From assembly GCA_965153455.1 (NCBI GenBank), contig OZ234493.1:27456213-27520212 (forward strand): 64,000 bases of DNA, given 5' to 3'. This document shows, in pieces, positions 50,961 through 62,793 of the stretch (within the stretch, counting starts at the first letter, position 1; each line of letters starts with the position of its first letter). Made by a program: the position numbers and the translations under genes. Below the pieces are notes generated by a model. That model ran no database searches. It saw only the letters and a list, made by a program, of their open reading frames with translations, and was not told the origin of the DNA. This DNA is from Sphagnum compactum. Its lineage: Eukaryota > Bryophyta > Sphagnopsida > Sphagnales.

Positions 50961-51296
50961 TCGTTCATTCGGAGGGATGATGGATTGTGATGATGCTCTT
51001 CTTCTCCCGCTGCTGCTTTGGCTATGATTAACTTTATTAGTCGAAGAAGGACTTTGTCGCCATGATTGTTAGTTCTGTAACCTGTTCCTTGTTATTGTTG
51101 TTTTTGGATTAGGTTCTTAATCATGCCCGATTTGGTAAAGGACATGGCAGCTGCGAGGTCAACTCCTGTCGCTCGCGCGCTCTTTCTTTCGGTGAACAGT
51201 ATACCTAGGTAGGAGGTATGCGTACGTAGTAAGGAGCTCTTTTCGTACTTGTCTTTTTTTGCCGTTTTTGAATTTGGAATTGTGATGACTCCCGCT

Positions 51297-51540
51297 ACAA
51301 TCCTTCTTCTTCGTCATCTTCTTTTTCTTCTTCTTCTTCTTCATCGTCGTCGTCATCATCGTCTTCTTCATAATCATCATCATCATCATCATCATCATCT
51401 TCTTCATAATCATTATCATCATTATCTTCCTCTTCATAATCATCATCATCCTCACTTTCATCAACTTCGTCTTCATAATCATCATCATCATCATTTTCAT
51501 CATGTTCATAATCATCATCAGCTTCATCATCATCTTCTCT
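51297..51540. repeat. TCA/TTC trinucleotide microsatellite
   Basis: About 240 bp of mixed TTC, TCA and TCG triplets with 'cataatcat' interruptions. It produces artificial His-rich (+) and Met/Lys-rich (-) frames. It lies between the CpG-rich region and the coding exons, so it is probably in the 5' UTR or a leader intron. Confidence 0.9.
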
Positions 51541-52228
51541 TCAGCAGTTTAGGGAGTACAGAAGAAGTTTGTTTCGGTTGCAGGTGGTATTATTCTTCTG
51601 TTGTTTGAGTTGAGGATTTGACATTCCCAGTTCAAGTAATAGTTGTTGTTGCATCGGAGGATTTGCATTTCCAGCGGCATTTTTCTTCTTTCCGCTTTCT
51701 TCAAGATTGGTAGTCGATTTTTTGGGGCAAGCATTCATATCAGCTGATGTTGTTTGTTTTTGGGCTTCCAGTCTGAGTAGGACTTAGTTGTTGTTTTTGT
51801 CTATTCTCATATTTCTTCGTCTGCGGCGTGTTACGAGCATTGCCGACATGCAACTTGCGCTTTCCTCTTCTATTGGCCTCGTCTCTGGTCTATCAGGCCT
51901 TTGAGATTTCACAGATTTTGTGCTGTAGGTTTTTCTTTGCAGCTGTGTTGAAGTTGGAGGCTAGAAGACTCGGATACTACTGGTGAAGAAATCTTGGTTG
52001 GGATTGCTGGAATTTGGGAGCCTCAAAGTGGGACTCGGTTGCAATGTAGGAGGAGGATACAAAGGAGGGGGCTTTTCCTGAGAGATATGGAACTCATCAT
52101 GCAGTTGATGACAACAGTTGCTGCCTGTTGCAGCTCACGGATTTTCATCCTAGCTTTGTGATTAGAAAAAAGAAGGCCCGAGGCAGGCAGGCAGGTAGCG
52201 TTGGTGTATGTGAAGGTGGAAGAAAGTA

Positions 52229-52319
52229 ATGGGCTGGCTATGGACTTGCCTTCGAGGAAAACATGGAGTTCAACCCTATCGAATTTGTGCAGGGAGATCA
52301 TCAGCTCATTCCTCAAGCA
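52229..52319 (+). CDS. Candidate first coding exon of the JASON gene
   Basis: The ATG at 52229 opens MGWLWTCLRGKHG, which resembles the Met-Gly, aromatic, Cys, Arg start I recall for plant JASON proteins (MGCFFGCFR type). A GT at 52,320 would leave phase 1, exactly what the next supported exon at 53152 needs, but this donor is weak. An extra exon between them, or a different start, is possible. Confidence 0.35.
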
Positions 52320-53151
52320 GTGTACATTCTCAGTCTGCCCTTCCTATGATGGGTTTCCACTCTCGATCAAAGACCCCCTGAGTGATGGAGCATTTTATGG
52401 GCCATCATCATGTGTTCTGTAGGTGGATTCAGAAGCAGCAGCGATTGTTTCTTTTGAATTTCCTGTCAGTGAAAAGAGGGAGCATGAGAGCAGATTTTCT
52501 CAGTAATCCCAATTTCTGTTGCAGGAGAGAATCTTTGGAAGTGGTGCCCTTATTTACCAGGAGTGCTGCATAAAAATGCTGATCTTAATTGGACGAGTTT
52601 CAATGTTGGTTTCTGCTTTTGCAACTGCCACCACATGCATTTTGCTTCTGAGATACAATCACAACCATGTTTCCTGACATCCATAGTTGCAAATGGTGTT
52701 GCAGGGTGGAGGGAGCTCCCAGTCAGATTCCTCAAGGTTCCAGCAGCATCTGTCTGTGCATCGCCCCAAACAAGGTTTGGAAAGCTGAATAATGCCTGTG
52801 AATAATGTCACAAGAAACAGTGCAGAGGATTGGAAGTAATGGTTGTGGAATGCAATCATAATACCTTGTTCTTCACTTGTCATTGAGCTCAATATTGAAC
52901 AATCTTGTGCTGAGGATTGCTACCAGACAATATGTCCAGTATTCTCTAAGTCACTGATTGACTGAATGGGTCCTTATGCGAGCATGTTCTTTCATACAGA
53001 ATCACAATTTGTATGTGACCACCTGTATCTGATTGATGAATTCTGCAAACATAGCTCTATTTGTGGGGTTTCTTAGCTAGCTCCTCTTGTTGGACTGGAA
53101 GATATGTTTTTGTGAAGAAGCATTGATTGGTAGTAGGATTTCAATTCTCAG

Positions 53152-56100
53152 GACAAAGGTCTGCAGAGAGCTTTAAGAGAAGAGCAGTGCAATCCAGCTA
53201 CAAATGTGGTGAGCCTGAAGGTGGTGGGAATACGATCAAGGTTCCTGTGTCATCTGTGAGCACCTGCATAAGCAGCAACACCCTGCTGAAAGCCTCAGAG
53301 GGCAGAACTGTTAGAAGCTTGCTTTCTGACGATGGGTCAAGCTTGCGATCTGATGTGGATGAACTCAAGGAGGAGCTTGCTGCACTTCGTCACAGGCTGG
53401 CTGCTGAAGAAGAAGAAGCAAAAAGACTTAGAGAAGAGGTATGGTGCTTTGTGCTTGATGTTTCCCATAAAGCCACATATCATTTTTGGATCAACTATAC
53501 AGCCTAGAACATAACTAACTTCTGTTTTCCACAGGTGAACTATCTGCGCTCCTGTGGTGTCCTTCACAAACCTGAAAATTGTTATCAGGCACAAGCTTCA
53601 AAAAGCAGGGAGACACTTTTTCCACAAGATTCGAAGCCCTTGTCAATCTGTGATGATGCTACTGACATGAGGAAGCAACAAAACAGAGATGGATCAGTCA
53701 AGCAGTTCCAAAGATGTTTCTCTGGACCTCTGAGTTGGACTGGCAGCTTAGATGAATCTCTCAGTCTACCCCGGGATGCATCCATTGGGTAAGTCCTGAA
53801 ACTCAGGAATATTTTCCAGATAGCTTCTGGGGGAGAGAAGTTGGGATTAACTGGTAGCAATTGAACTTGAAGCTTCATAAATTTTCCTTCTTCAGGTCTG
53901 TGGCTGCAGCAGAAGTAAATGGCCTGCAGCAAGTACATACAAAAGTTCTTCAGCCAGTTCACTCCTTCAAACCCCAATTTCAGCTCTACCACACATGGGA
54001 TGAACAGAACATACATTCAGAGAGGTCAAACCCCACCAGTGACAATGGACCAGATACGAAGATACTTGGAGGAATGGTCTCAAGGACTTCCACCTCAGGC
54101 CTGAGCTATAAGAACTCTTCACTCACAAGTACCAGTTTGGCTTCCTGGGCAATCCATGAAAAAGAGAATCTTCAAACCTTGCAGGTAAAACCTCTTTGAT
54201 GTAATGAATTTACTTCATGGAGAGTACCTCTCTGGAAGTGTAGAACTTCTGTTTGCTTGATCTGACATGTCTATATTTAATGCTCACAGGAAAATGGAAA
54301 GGTTGAGAGTTTGGGCTCCATCAATGGCACTACCCAATTAAATGAATCTACAGAAGTTCAATGGATTGAGGTTCGTGATGGCCCATGTCCCAGCAGCTCC
54401 TCAACAAATGTGAAGCTGAGTCCCGATTCTCTGAAAGATAATGCAAAGTCTCCCCATAAGTCATCACTGCAGATGTGGGGTGCTGTAGACAGTGCTGATA
54501 CCTTGCTAAAGGATCTGCAAAAAGCACGGAAGAGGCGACAAAGAAGGGTAGCACATCAGGAACCCATTGGAAGTCAGGCCAATGGCCGATCCCTGAGTCC
54601 TGTAAGCTCAAATCATGCCATACTTTCTGGTCCTTTTGAGGACCAGTCCTCGAGTGTGGTAGAATCATTCAACCGGCAGCAGCAAGCCCAACTGTCTTTG
54701 ACAAGTAGCTCACCCAGTAATGTAGGCAGCCTCTTTGGTACATCACGAAAGAGGTCCATGACATTCAGGTCTCGTGGATTCTGGCAACCACTATCACCTG
54801 TGAAAGAAGCGTTGTCTACAGAAGAAGTATCCTTGAGTAGCAAAAGTGAGGTAGAGCAGGTTTTGAGAAACCATGAAATGCCTTGCAGTGCTGGGGTCAT
54901 GTTGAGTGACAGCAATAGGAACCAAAGCTTTGAAACCTCTGCAGCTCCTGAAGACCCTGAAGCAGGAACTGAGAAGCAGCCTGAAGGAATCTTTGATGCA
55001 AATGGTCATGCACCTAGTAGGTTTGTAGGCAGCACAGACCTTGAACCTGTCCAGTGTGCCTCTCCATCCCCCTCTCCAAGAAAATGGTCTGCTTCCAGAG
55101 AACCTGACATGCTCTGTAATTTACCTGTTTCATCAAACACAGCACTTGGTTCTCCTGTTGTTGAACCAGAGCTTTTGAGCGGTGTCGAGGGAAAACTTGT
55201 GTATGCAGTGTTTGATAATGCTTTTGCTTCTGATGATGATGGAGAAGAGGTCATGCCCCTGCAGTGTGTCTCCCCTACCTTCACCCCAAAGAGAAAGCCA
55301 TCAAGAAGTGCAGTTTATCAGGCCACAGAATTCAAAAGAAATGAGCTGCCTTCACTATTGAATTCAGCTGAGTCTATGGGCAGCAGAGATCATGAACTTC
55401 TGCCAAAGTTTGAGAATCAGGTTATTCCTTTGCCATCAACAGCTAACAGCTCTTGCTGGACTTTGTCGCCTGAGAATATTGACTTCCATCCCAACATCGG
55501 TGATCAACAAGGCCATGCAGATGCAGGTACAGATGCTATGCAAAGCATCAATTGTATTCAGTTCGCAACAAAAGAGCAAGAGTCAATGCCTCCCAAGGAA
55601 ACAGACCCTGTGGGAAAGCAATGGCACCAGAATACAAGGCCACTGCAGGTCAAATCTGCAGAGAAGGAAGTTGCAAAGCAAGATTTCCTGTCTTATGTAT
55701 ATGACACTGATGAGAAGACAAAGACTCATGAGAAAGAATGTACAATCAAGATGCAGCAGGAGACGGAACAACAAATACCCATTGAGGACTGTAAGACACC
55801 ACCTACTTCTTTGGTCATGAGTCGAGTTCAATACTGGAACTCTGTGCACAAGTCTGCCTCAAGTGATGAAAAATCAAGCTCAGATTCCAAGAAAGGTCAG
55901 TGTCAATTGATGCTGCTTGCATTTATTCATATGGGAATTCTGTTTTGGTTGTAGAGCTTGGCTCCAGTTATGTATGCTGCAGAATGATCAAGCGTTCAGT
56001 ATGAAAAGACTCATATTCTCTAACTTGACCATGAAGAAGTTGAGCAAGATGTTTCCAATAGTAGTCTTACCTTCTTGCTCTTCTGAACTTATTCAAGGTG

Positions 56101-57161
56101 TCTGAGCTTGATGCCTGACAGTGCAATTGCTGGTACAATTGGCTCAGGTGGGCGGAAGAGAGATGGAAAGGAAGCCAGCATGGATAGCAGTGAGACAAAC
56201 AGTGTCTCCACCACCTTCTCTATAGACTTGGGTTGCTCAGAAAACTCTCCCATGAACTATGAATCATGCAGTGAATTTGAGGGTTCTGACAGCTACTATG
56301 AGTCATCTGCACAACCCTTGGTGGATGTAGATGGCACAGAGAAAGAAGATGGCTCCAGATGTTCTAGGGGTCTGCTGCTAACAACTCCTTCCAAGCATGC
56401 TTCAGTTTTTCAAGAGCAATCTGCTCCCTCAAGTGGCTCAAACAAGCAGAGTATGATGTTGTCGCAAGGCGACAGCAGTCCAAAGGGCAGACCTATATTG
56501 GGTGTGGTTCCAGCAGCCAATTGGGAGAACATTCTTGCCCAGTCCCCACAGCTATGGGATGGCAAAGGCGAACCAAATCTCACTCACAAATACAAGGAGG
56601 TATTCTACTACTGCTTGCCAGAAAAATCCTTTGCAATTCCTGGAATCTTTTGTTATCTGTTGAAACTGATGTTGGCAATTCTTACATTAGTGATAAAGCT
56701 CAGAGTTTTTTGCAACATTTAGCTATAGGGTATAGCCCACCTTCAGCTTATGGTTCTGTAAAGTGTGATTGATGTGGGACGGAGATGGTGGAACAGGATC
56801 AGAAAGTGAACTGGCATGGAACACCATTTGAGGTACGAGTTGAGCGTGCTCTTGCCAATCAGTCAGATGTGTCTCCCAGGTGCAATACTTACCAACCCTG
56901 CAGTTTTGGTTTGATCTTCCTATGTCTCCTCAAATTCTCGTGTTTGATCTTCCCCAGCATCAGATTCAATTTAAGAACAAACTTGCTCTGAAGAAACCTG
57001 GTGCCACTGCTGGAGGAGGCTATTTGGTTTTTTGCACTGAACTTTGAACATGAAACTTTGCCATTTCCATTTCTGGAGAGTTAATTTGGAAGGTTTTGTT
57101 TGTTGTGTGAATACAGGATGCTCTTTGGAGTAGTTTCCGCAAACTTGTCAGTACGAAGTAG
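53152..57161 (+). CDS. Protein JASON homologue
   Basis: Exons in phase are 53152-53438, 53535-53788, 53896-54184, 54290-55895, 56148-56599, 56797-56868 and 57117-57161 (TAG); about 1,002 codons, or 1,031 residues with the candidate first exon. An acidic coiled coil runs into the conserved join LREE-VNYLRSCGVLHKPEN, equivalent to the Arabidopsis stretch before 'LKACGT'. The C terminus has RPILGVVPAANWENILAQSP, LWDGKGEPNLTHKYKE and DQKVNWHGTPFEVRVERAL, the family hallmark. The middle 535-residue exon is Ser-rich and low in similarity. In Arabidopsis, JASON keeps the organelle band and spindles properly placed in male meiosis II, and its loss gives unreduced pollen. The protein here is longer than I recall for flowering plants. 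The last junction is uncertain: the donor could instead be at 56,880, changing the tail. Confidence 0.83.
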
Positions 57162-57775
57162 CCTGGAGATGCGCTAGCTATATCTAAACAAAACCAAGTC
57201 TTGCAGACAAGACACATCTTGTTGTCATATTTGAAAGCATTTGAAAGTAGTGCTCTCCATCTTTCAGATCATCACTTTTTGTATGATAAGATCACGAACA
57301 ATCTTCTTACATGCCTGTGTGCGGTGTGTGAAGATGATCCGTATGTCGTGTGAAGTTTTGAGATTCAAGGATTCCAGGATCAAAATTACTGAAATAATGA
57401 TTTTTTGAGCTGCTGCTTGCAGTAGCACCCACCACCACCTTCACAAGATGCTTACACTCAATCACTGAATGCTGAATTCTTTTATTTTGCTCATGTTCCA
57501 AATACATTGGTGTTTTGTCATTGCCATTTCCTAAGCTGTCACACAATAATGACAGAGCAAACACTCATTCACAACCTTCTTTCTTGAGCTCCATGAACCA
57601 CCACTACTGTATGTGCAGGCAAGATCAGACATCATCACAGCCAAGATCAGACACTACAGAGAAGATCAAGACAATTTGGGGGTGAGATTATGTTTCCAGA
57701 AACATGAACACAAGTGAAGCTTGCATGCATTTGCATGAACTTGAAATCAAAAACTGCACTTTGTCTTACTCTGCT
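57162..57775 (+). other. 3' flank of the JASON gene
   Basis: Probable 3' UTR and short spacer before the tandem array. No coding signal; the - strand frames at 57,020-57,217 and 57,307-57,564 show no motif. Confidence 0.45.
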
Positions 57776-58725
57776 ATAGAAAAGTTTCCTGCAATCTGTG
57801 GCAAGAAATCTGGGCTGCTTGTTGTTGATGCTCCTACTACTCCTTTGGTCAAGCTGTTCCTTCTAAAGAAAAGTTCCCTGAAATGCTGTGGGAAGAAATC
57901 TGCTACTTGTTGTTGATGCTCTCAAATCCTTAGGATAGAGAAAAGAAAATTTTCCTCGTATTTTTTGTGGCAAGAAATCTGCAGCTTCATTGATTCTCTG
58001 AATTCTAGAGAAAAAAAGATTCCGGGTTCTTGTCGTGGCAAGAATCTGCTGCTTGTTGGTGATCCTATTCCCTAGAGAAAAGTTTGTTGTGACAACAGAT
58101 CCGCTCCTTGATGCTCGTTATCCTGAGGTGTTAGCATGCTACAGAACCCTAAACCCTAGAGAAAAGTTTTCTGGAATTTGTGGCAAGAAATCTGCTGCTT
58201 TGATGGTCCTAATTCTTAGGTGAGGATGCTAAACAAAACTTTTTCCTGGTACTTGTGGCAAGGAGTCTGCTGCTTGATTGATGCTCATGATGCCCTGAGG
58301 TAGGGATCCTAGAGAAAAGTTTGCTGGAAGTTGTGGCAAGCAAATCTGCTGATTGCTTGCTTGATGCTCCTAATCCTTAGCTACTACTAATAAGTGTGCC
58401 AGAGAAAAAAATGTTTGCTGGAATTGTGTGGCAAGAAATCTGCTTCTTGCTTGATGCTCCTAAGATTTCTTAGCGTAAGGATTCAAGAGCAAAGTTTGCT
58501 GGAATTTGTGGCAAGAAAGATATATGTTGCTTGATGCTCCTCCTAATCCTGAGCTAGAGATCCCTAGTAGAGAAAAGTTGCCTGGGAATTTGTGGCAAGA
58601 AATTCTGTTGCTTGATGATGCTCCTAATCCTGAGCTAGGGTTTTCTACAGAAAAGTTCCCTGGTATCTTTGTGGCAAGAGATTTTGCTTCTTTGATGCTC
58701 AAAGAAAAACATGGGTCTTCTTTGT
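57776..58725. repeat. 12-unit degenerate tandem array, about 80 bp per unit
   Basis: The core 'gtggcaagaaatct' or a variant begins at 57,798, 57,888, 57,967, 58,035, 58,089, 58,180, 58,255, 58,333, 58,428, 58,508, 58,592 and 58,671. Each core is preceded by 'gagaaaagttt.ctgg' and followed by 'gctgcttgatgctcctaatc'. Spacings run from 54 to 95, mostly 75-91. The array fills the interval between the JASON 3' flank and the QueC-like 5' region. Units differ considerably, so it is old. One unit includes telobox 'aaccctaaaccctag' at about 58,145. Confidence 0.9.
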
Positions 58726-58785
58726 TTTTTGGTATCATCCAATTTCCTGCATAGCCTGTGAGGAGGAGGTTTGGAGCTTCTTTTT

Positions 58786-58789
58786 GAAC

Positions 58790-58820
<31 letters not shown>

Positions 58821-58881
58821 GAGAGAGGGGGAGGGCTTTTCTGACGGTGATGATGCTGTGCTTCAGGAAGAAGAAGAGTCG
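58786..58881 (+). promoter_or_regulatory. 5' UTR with (GA)n tract before the QueC-like gene
   Basis: A GA run with few interruptions (about 58,789-58,828) ends about 50 bp before the ATG. With the 'cttcaggaagaagaagag' leader it looks like a typical plant 5' UTR. The promoter must overlap or abut the tandem array. Confidence 0.5.
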
Positions 58882-61405
58882 ATGGCGGGATCAAGTGTGG
58901 TGTTGATGAGTGGAGGAATAGAGAGTGCAGCACTGCTATACCATTGGAGATCATCTGCATCTCGTCTTCATCCTTTGTAACTCTATCCTTCTCTCCCCTT
59001 CCGTCCCTTTCCCTCCCCCTTCTTCCCTCGCTCGTCATCAGCATTGAATATTTGCAGCATTCAGTAATTTGCTTTGAAGGTCAGGGTTCAGAAATTTTGT
59101 AATTGCCACTGGTGCCTTGAAATCAGGGAGCGATCAGGATTCTTCCTCTTCTCTGTGGAATCTCCACAAATGCATGGCGTGTTCTAACCATGAAATAGCG
59201 TGACATATTATAAATGAAGTTTGCTAGGGTTAGCGTTGGTGACAGTAAAACCCTAAATTTGATCAAATGCCTCTCCCATTTTTGTTGCTGAGAAACATCA
59301 TAGATGCAGATTATGGGTAACACTGAGCAAGAGTGGTATGGTATGGAAGGTATATAAATTATGGTCAGAAGGGTGCTACCATGGAAGAACGGGCATGCGA
59401 TAAACTCTGTCAGCATCTTAACCTTCAGCTTGGGCGCATCAATATGTCTTCTGTGAGTATTCTATTTTTTCTCCTTGCAGCTGAATAAGTATCGTAGATT
59501 TGCTTGTTGTTTGATTGAAGATGGGTGGTGTCAAAGGTTGCTAAATATTCTTCAGATCATTTGTGTCCCCCTCTTTAGGGTTTGAGATTTGGTGATGCTC
59601 CTGTTTTCAATCTTCCACAGAGGAAAGGTGTGTGAAGGATCTAAGTATTATAGTTCACTGTCTAATAATTTCAAATCTTTGGTTGAAAGCTTTCTTGTGT
59701 TTTCTTGCTTGTTGCTGCAAAGCTTATGGAACAGATATGGCATTCTGGTGCCATTTGTGTCATTTGGTTTAATTGGGTTGGATAAGGGTGCAGGTTGGTG
59801 AAGAATTTAGGGCATTACAACAGCCAGCAAAGTCATTTGTACCTTTACCTCATCGAAATCTTGTGATTTTGGCACTTGGAGCTAGTTATGCCTGCCAGGT
59901 AAAACTCCAATGTTTGTCCAGATTGTGTAGGCAAAGGATTCAGGAAACTTCAGGATTGGCAATGTGCATATATGAACTTTTTGATGCCTTGAAAGAGCAA
60001 AATCTCTTCAGACAAGTATTATGAGGGAACCCATCAAGTTGTAGTACATACAAGATGGGTCCTTGGAATGAATGAATTTGTATATGTCACCTCATCAGGC
60101 CTCCTTCACCTCTGCGCAAATTGGGGGTGCAGTTAGAAAGCAAACTTTTTACTAGGTCATATTTTTTATTTCTGTGCTAGGTTTCTCTAACCTGAACTGT
60201 TATGAGATTGCTTCTTCTTCAGTATGTGTTGTGTGGTGAAGACTTTAAGATGGGTATGATGAATGGGGCTGATTGGGGGTGTGAAGGTAGGGTCAAGAGT
60301 GATTGCACTTGCACTGAATAAAGATGACCTTGGTTCTTATTCAAGGTATGTCCATCCAGGCTTATTTTGGTGTTTTATCCTGAGTGCTCTTATATACCCC
60401 CTTGGACATTTTGTAAGGTGTGGAAGATGTAGATCCTTCTGGAGACTGCAACTTGCTTGTGCCAAAATAGCACATACCCTAGAATTGAAGGTTTGGAGAG
60501 CATTGGAATGTAAGCGCATGAGTTCTGTTAGATGGGCAAGTACAACCAAACCCAGAATTGAGCTTTTGACTGTTTTGGTCCCCTTGCAAACTGTTTGAAA
60601 CAAATGGGCGTTGAGATCATTAGCTGGTATTCAGAGAGTCTGATGTGAATCTCGCATTTTGTGGGAAGAAATAAGAAACTTTTTCATCGTTTGCAGTTCA
60701 TCACAGTCATTTCTTGATAGTTTTCGAGCAACAGCAGCCACTTTGAAGCCATCACTAACTTTGGTTGCGCCACTTAGGTAAAGGGCAAACCCTAACCCAT
60801 GTTTGCATTTATTGGTGAAACTAGTTTTGTACGGGGAGTGCTGTTCAGGGGTGGGATGGTTTCTGAACAAAGTATATATAGAGCTGCTGCAAAGCAGCAT
60901 AAAATTGGCGGCAGCGCCTCTTGTAGAAATCTTCATCAGTTTATGCAATTGTTGAACTTTTCTGTCCCCACTGCTACAGCCATTTAACAAAGGCGCAAGT
61001 GGTGACATTTGGCAATCACTTGGGGGTGCCTTTTGCTGACACCTATAGTTGCATGGTTGGTCGACCCCGGCATTGTGGCCACTGTCATCAGGTCCCTCTC
61101 TCCCTTCTCCAATTTTACTATTCAGATTTGCATGTTATGTTGTGCTACCTAACGTTTTGATTTTGTTGTGCTTCTTTCTTCTCCATTGTTCTTTAAATTT
61201 GGAAATTGCACATAGTTACCAAATAATTGCCATTAAGAAAGGAAATTGACTACTAATGGCCCACGGATTCACATCAGGAGATATGAAGTCAGGTGGAGGT
61301 ATTGAGTAGTAGGACGTGATTTTGGTTTCTTTGCAGTGTAAATTGCGACGACAGGCTTTTGCACATGTATCCATTGAAGAACCCCCAGGATTTTATGAGC
61401 AATAA
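58882..61405 (+). CDS. QueC-like PP-loop ATPase (7-cyano-7-deazaguanine synthase family)
   Basis: Seven exons in perfect phase (58882-58976, 59350-59452, 59794-59898, 60287-60345, 60697-60777, 60980-61091, 61337-61405, stop TAA) give 207 residues, close to bacterial QueC length (about 220-230). Residues 4-15 SSVVLMSGGIES are the ATP PP-loop. INYGQKGATMEERAC and VPLPHRNLVILALGASYA follow. ALALNKDDLGSYSSSSQSFL replaces the usual QueC segment with 'SGYPDC'. SHLTKAQVVTFGNHLGVPFA leads to the zinc site Cys172-x7-Cys180-x2-Cys183-x2-Cys186, then KLRRQAF. QueC converts 7-carboxy-7-deazaguanine to preQ0 using ATP and ammonia. Eukaryotes usually lack this pathway, so the substrate here is open. No clear organelle transit peptide was seen at the chosen ATG, which is the first in a good context before the PP-loop. 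Confidence 0.88.
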
Positions 61406-62420
61406 AAGCCCCATTCTTGTAACTCCCAATACCAGGTATTCAGGATGGAAAACTCTTGATAAATTCTAGTGGAGTATAGCCCCATTGAATATATCAGCAG
61501 ATATCATGACTTCAGTATGTAAGCAAAGCTGCAGAGAAGTCATTTTGTTGCATCATATTGCAGTTGCACAAATTGATAAGTTCAGGTTTTGCTGATGGCC
61601 TCAGCTTTTGCTTGCAATCAACACCTGACAGGTGACAAATTTTTGTATGCAAGGTGCTTCTTGTCTTATGTGGTTGGTCTACTTCATTCAACAAGGAGAC
61701 TTTGGCGAATTCCCACCAGATACTATGCAGCTAGAGAAGGTAGAGAAAAATGAAAAAAATCAATGTTCCTAAAACCATTTCTGCTTTAAAGTTTGTGAAT
61801 GTGATTGTGTCAGCATATCAACTTCAGATGGGCTATCACCACTCATGTTTGCACAGTGCTCTATTATGTTGTAAGTATGCCAATTGTGCTAGGTGATATT
61901 TTTGTCACTGTTCACTTTTGGTTTTGCACCTGCAGTTTGAACAAAATACTGTCTCACCTCACATCCAATGAATTGTAGCTGATTGATGCAAATGTTCTGA
62001 GGAGAAGCATCAACGAAAATGTCAACAAAACGTCTTCCTCCAGTTGGTGCATGATTGGCTTTCATGCAGACAGATAATGTACAAATCTTACGAATGAATT
62101 TAGTTTACCTCTATTATCCTTCTTCCATGCATCCCTCACAAGATAGACATTTACAACCTCCCGTTATCATTTAAGTTATTGTTTTTTGACCCTTGATTTT
62201 TTTGAGTTCTTCAGATCAAATGTTGTCTCTATGTGCAAATGTTGTGAGCCCCCTTATTGGAAACAAAAAGCATGGACTCAATTGTAAACCTAATTTGGGC
62301 TCTGTGCTGCTTTGCTCTAAGTGACAATGAATTGTTTTAAAAACAATGAAAGAAAAAGAAAACTACCGAAACTTCTGTCATTTTGACACATAATTTGTAT
62401 GTAGGTATCTAGGGTTAGGG
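61406..62420 (+). other. 3' flank of the QueC-like gene
   Basis: AATAAA overlaps the stop codon at 61,401-61,406. The next kilobase resembles UTR or intergenic DNA. No further gene is supported. Confidence 0.45.
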
Positions 62421-62422
62421 TT

Positions 62423-62725
62423 TTCCCCTTGTTCCTGATGTGTTCCCATTATGTTCCCTTCAAGTTCCCAATGGGTTCCCATAAGGTTCCCCAAGTTCCC
62501 AATATGTTCTTGAACATTTTCTCCATAGCACCCCACTTATTATCGCATATGTGATGGCAAATGTTGTCCTTCTTTCACCTATATAGGTGGGCCAAAGGGG
62601 AGGAACTCTATACTTCAAATAGAACCTTTGATTTTGGGGAGCATTCATAGTTTCATTTCTTTTGAGTGATGGGCTAATCAAATTGGCTCGATGCAAAAAA
62701 AAGTTGAACTTGGGAGGCACCTCAT
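62423..62725 (+). repeat. Dispersed short repeat, copy D
   Basis: It begins with alternating 'gttccc' words, then 'catagcaccccactt', 'cacctatataggtgggccaa', 'ttttggggagc' and 'gatgggctaatcaaattggc', and ends near 'aaaaaagttgaac'. It matches copy E at 62,848-63,155 almost throughout and copies A and F in inverted orientation. Non-coding. Confidence 0.8.
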
Positions 62726-62793
62726 TTAATTATTGGGGAAGGTGAAATATGGATGCACTCAAGGTGCCTTGCTTTTTTTCTTTTTAAGTTGTT

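Noticed and set aside
51159-51608. His-rich (+) and Met/Lys-rich (-) frames
   Set aside because: Both are direct translations of the TCA/TTC microsatellite, not proteins.
58460-59044. 194-codon open frame on the - strand with internal repeats
   Set aside because: It is antisense to the tandem array and exon 1 of the QueC-like gene; its internal peptide repeats just reflect the array and the GA tract.
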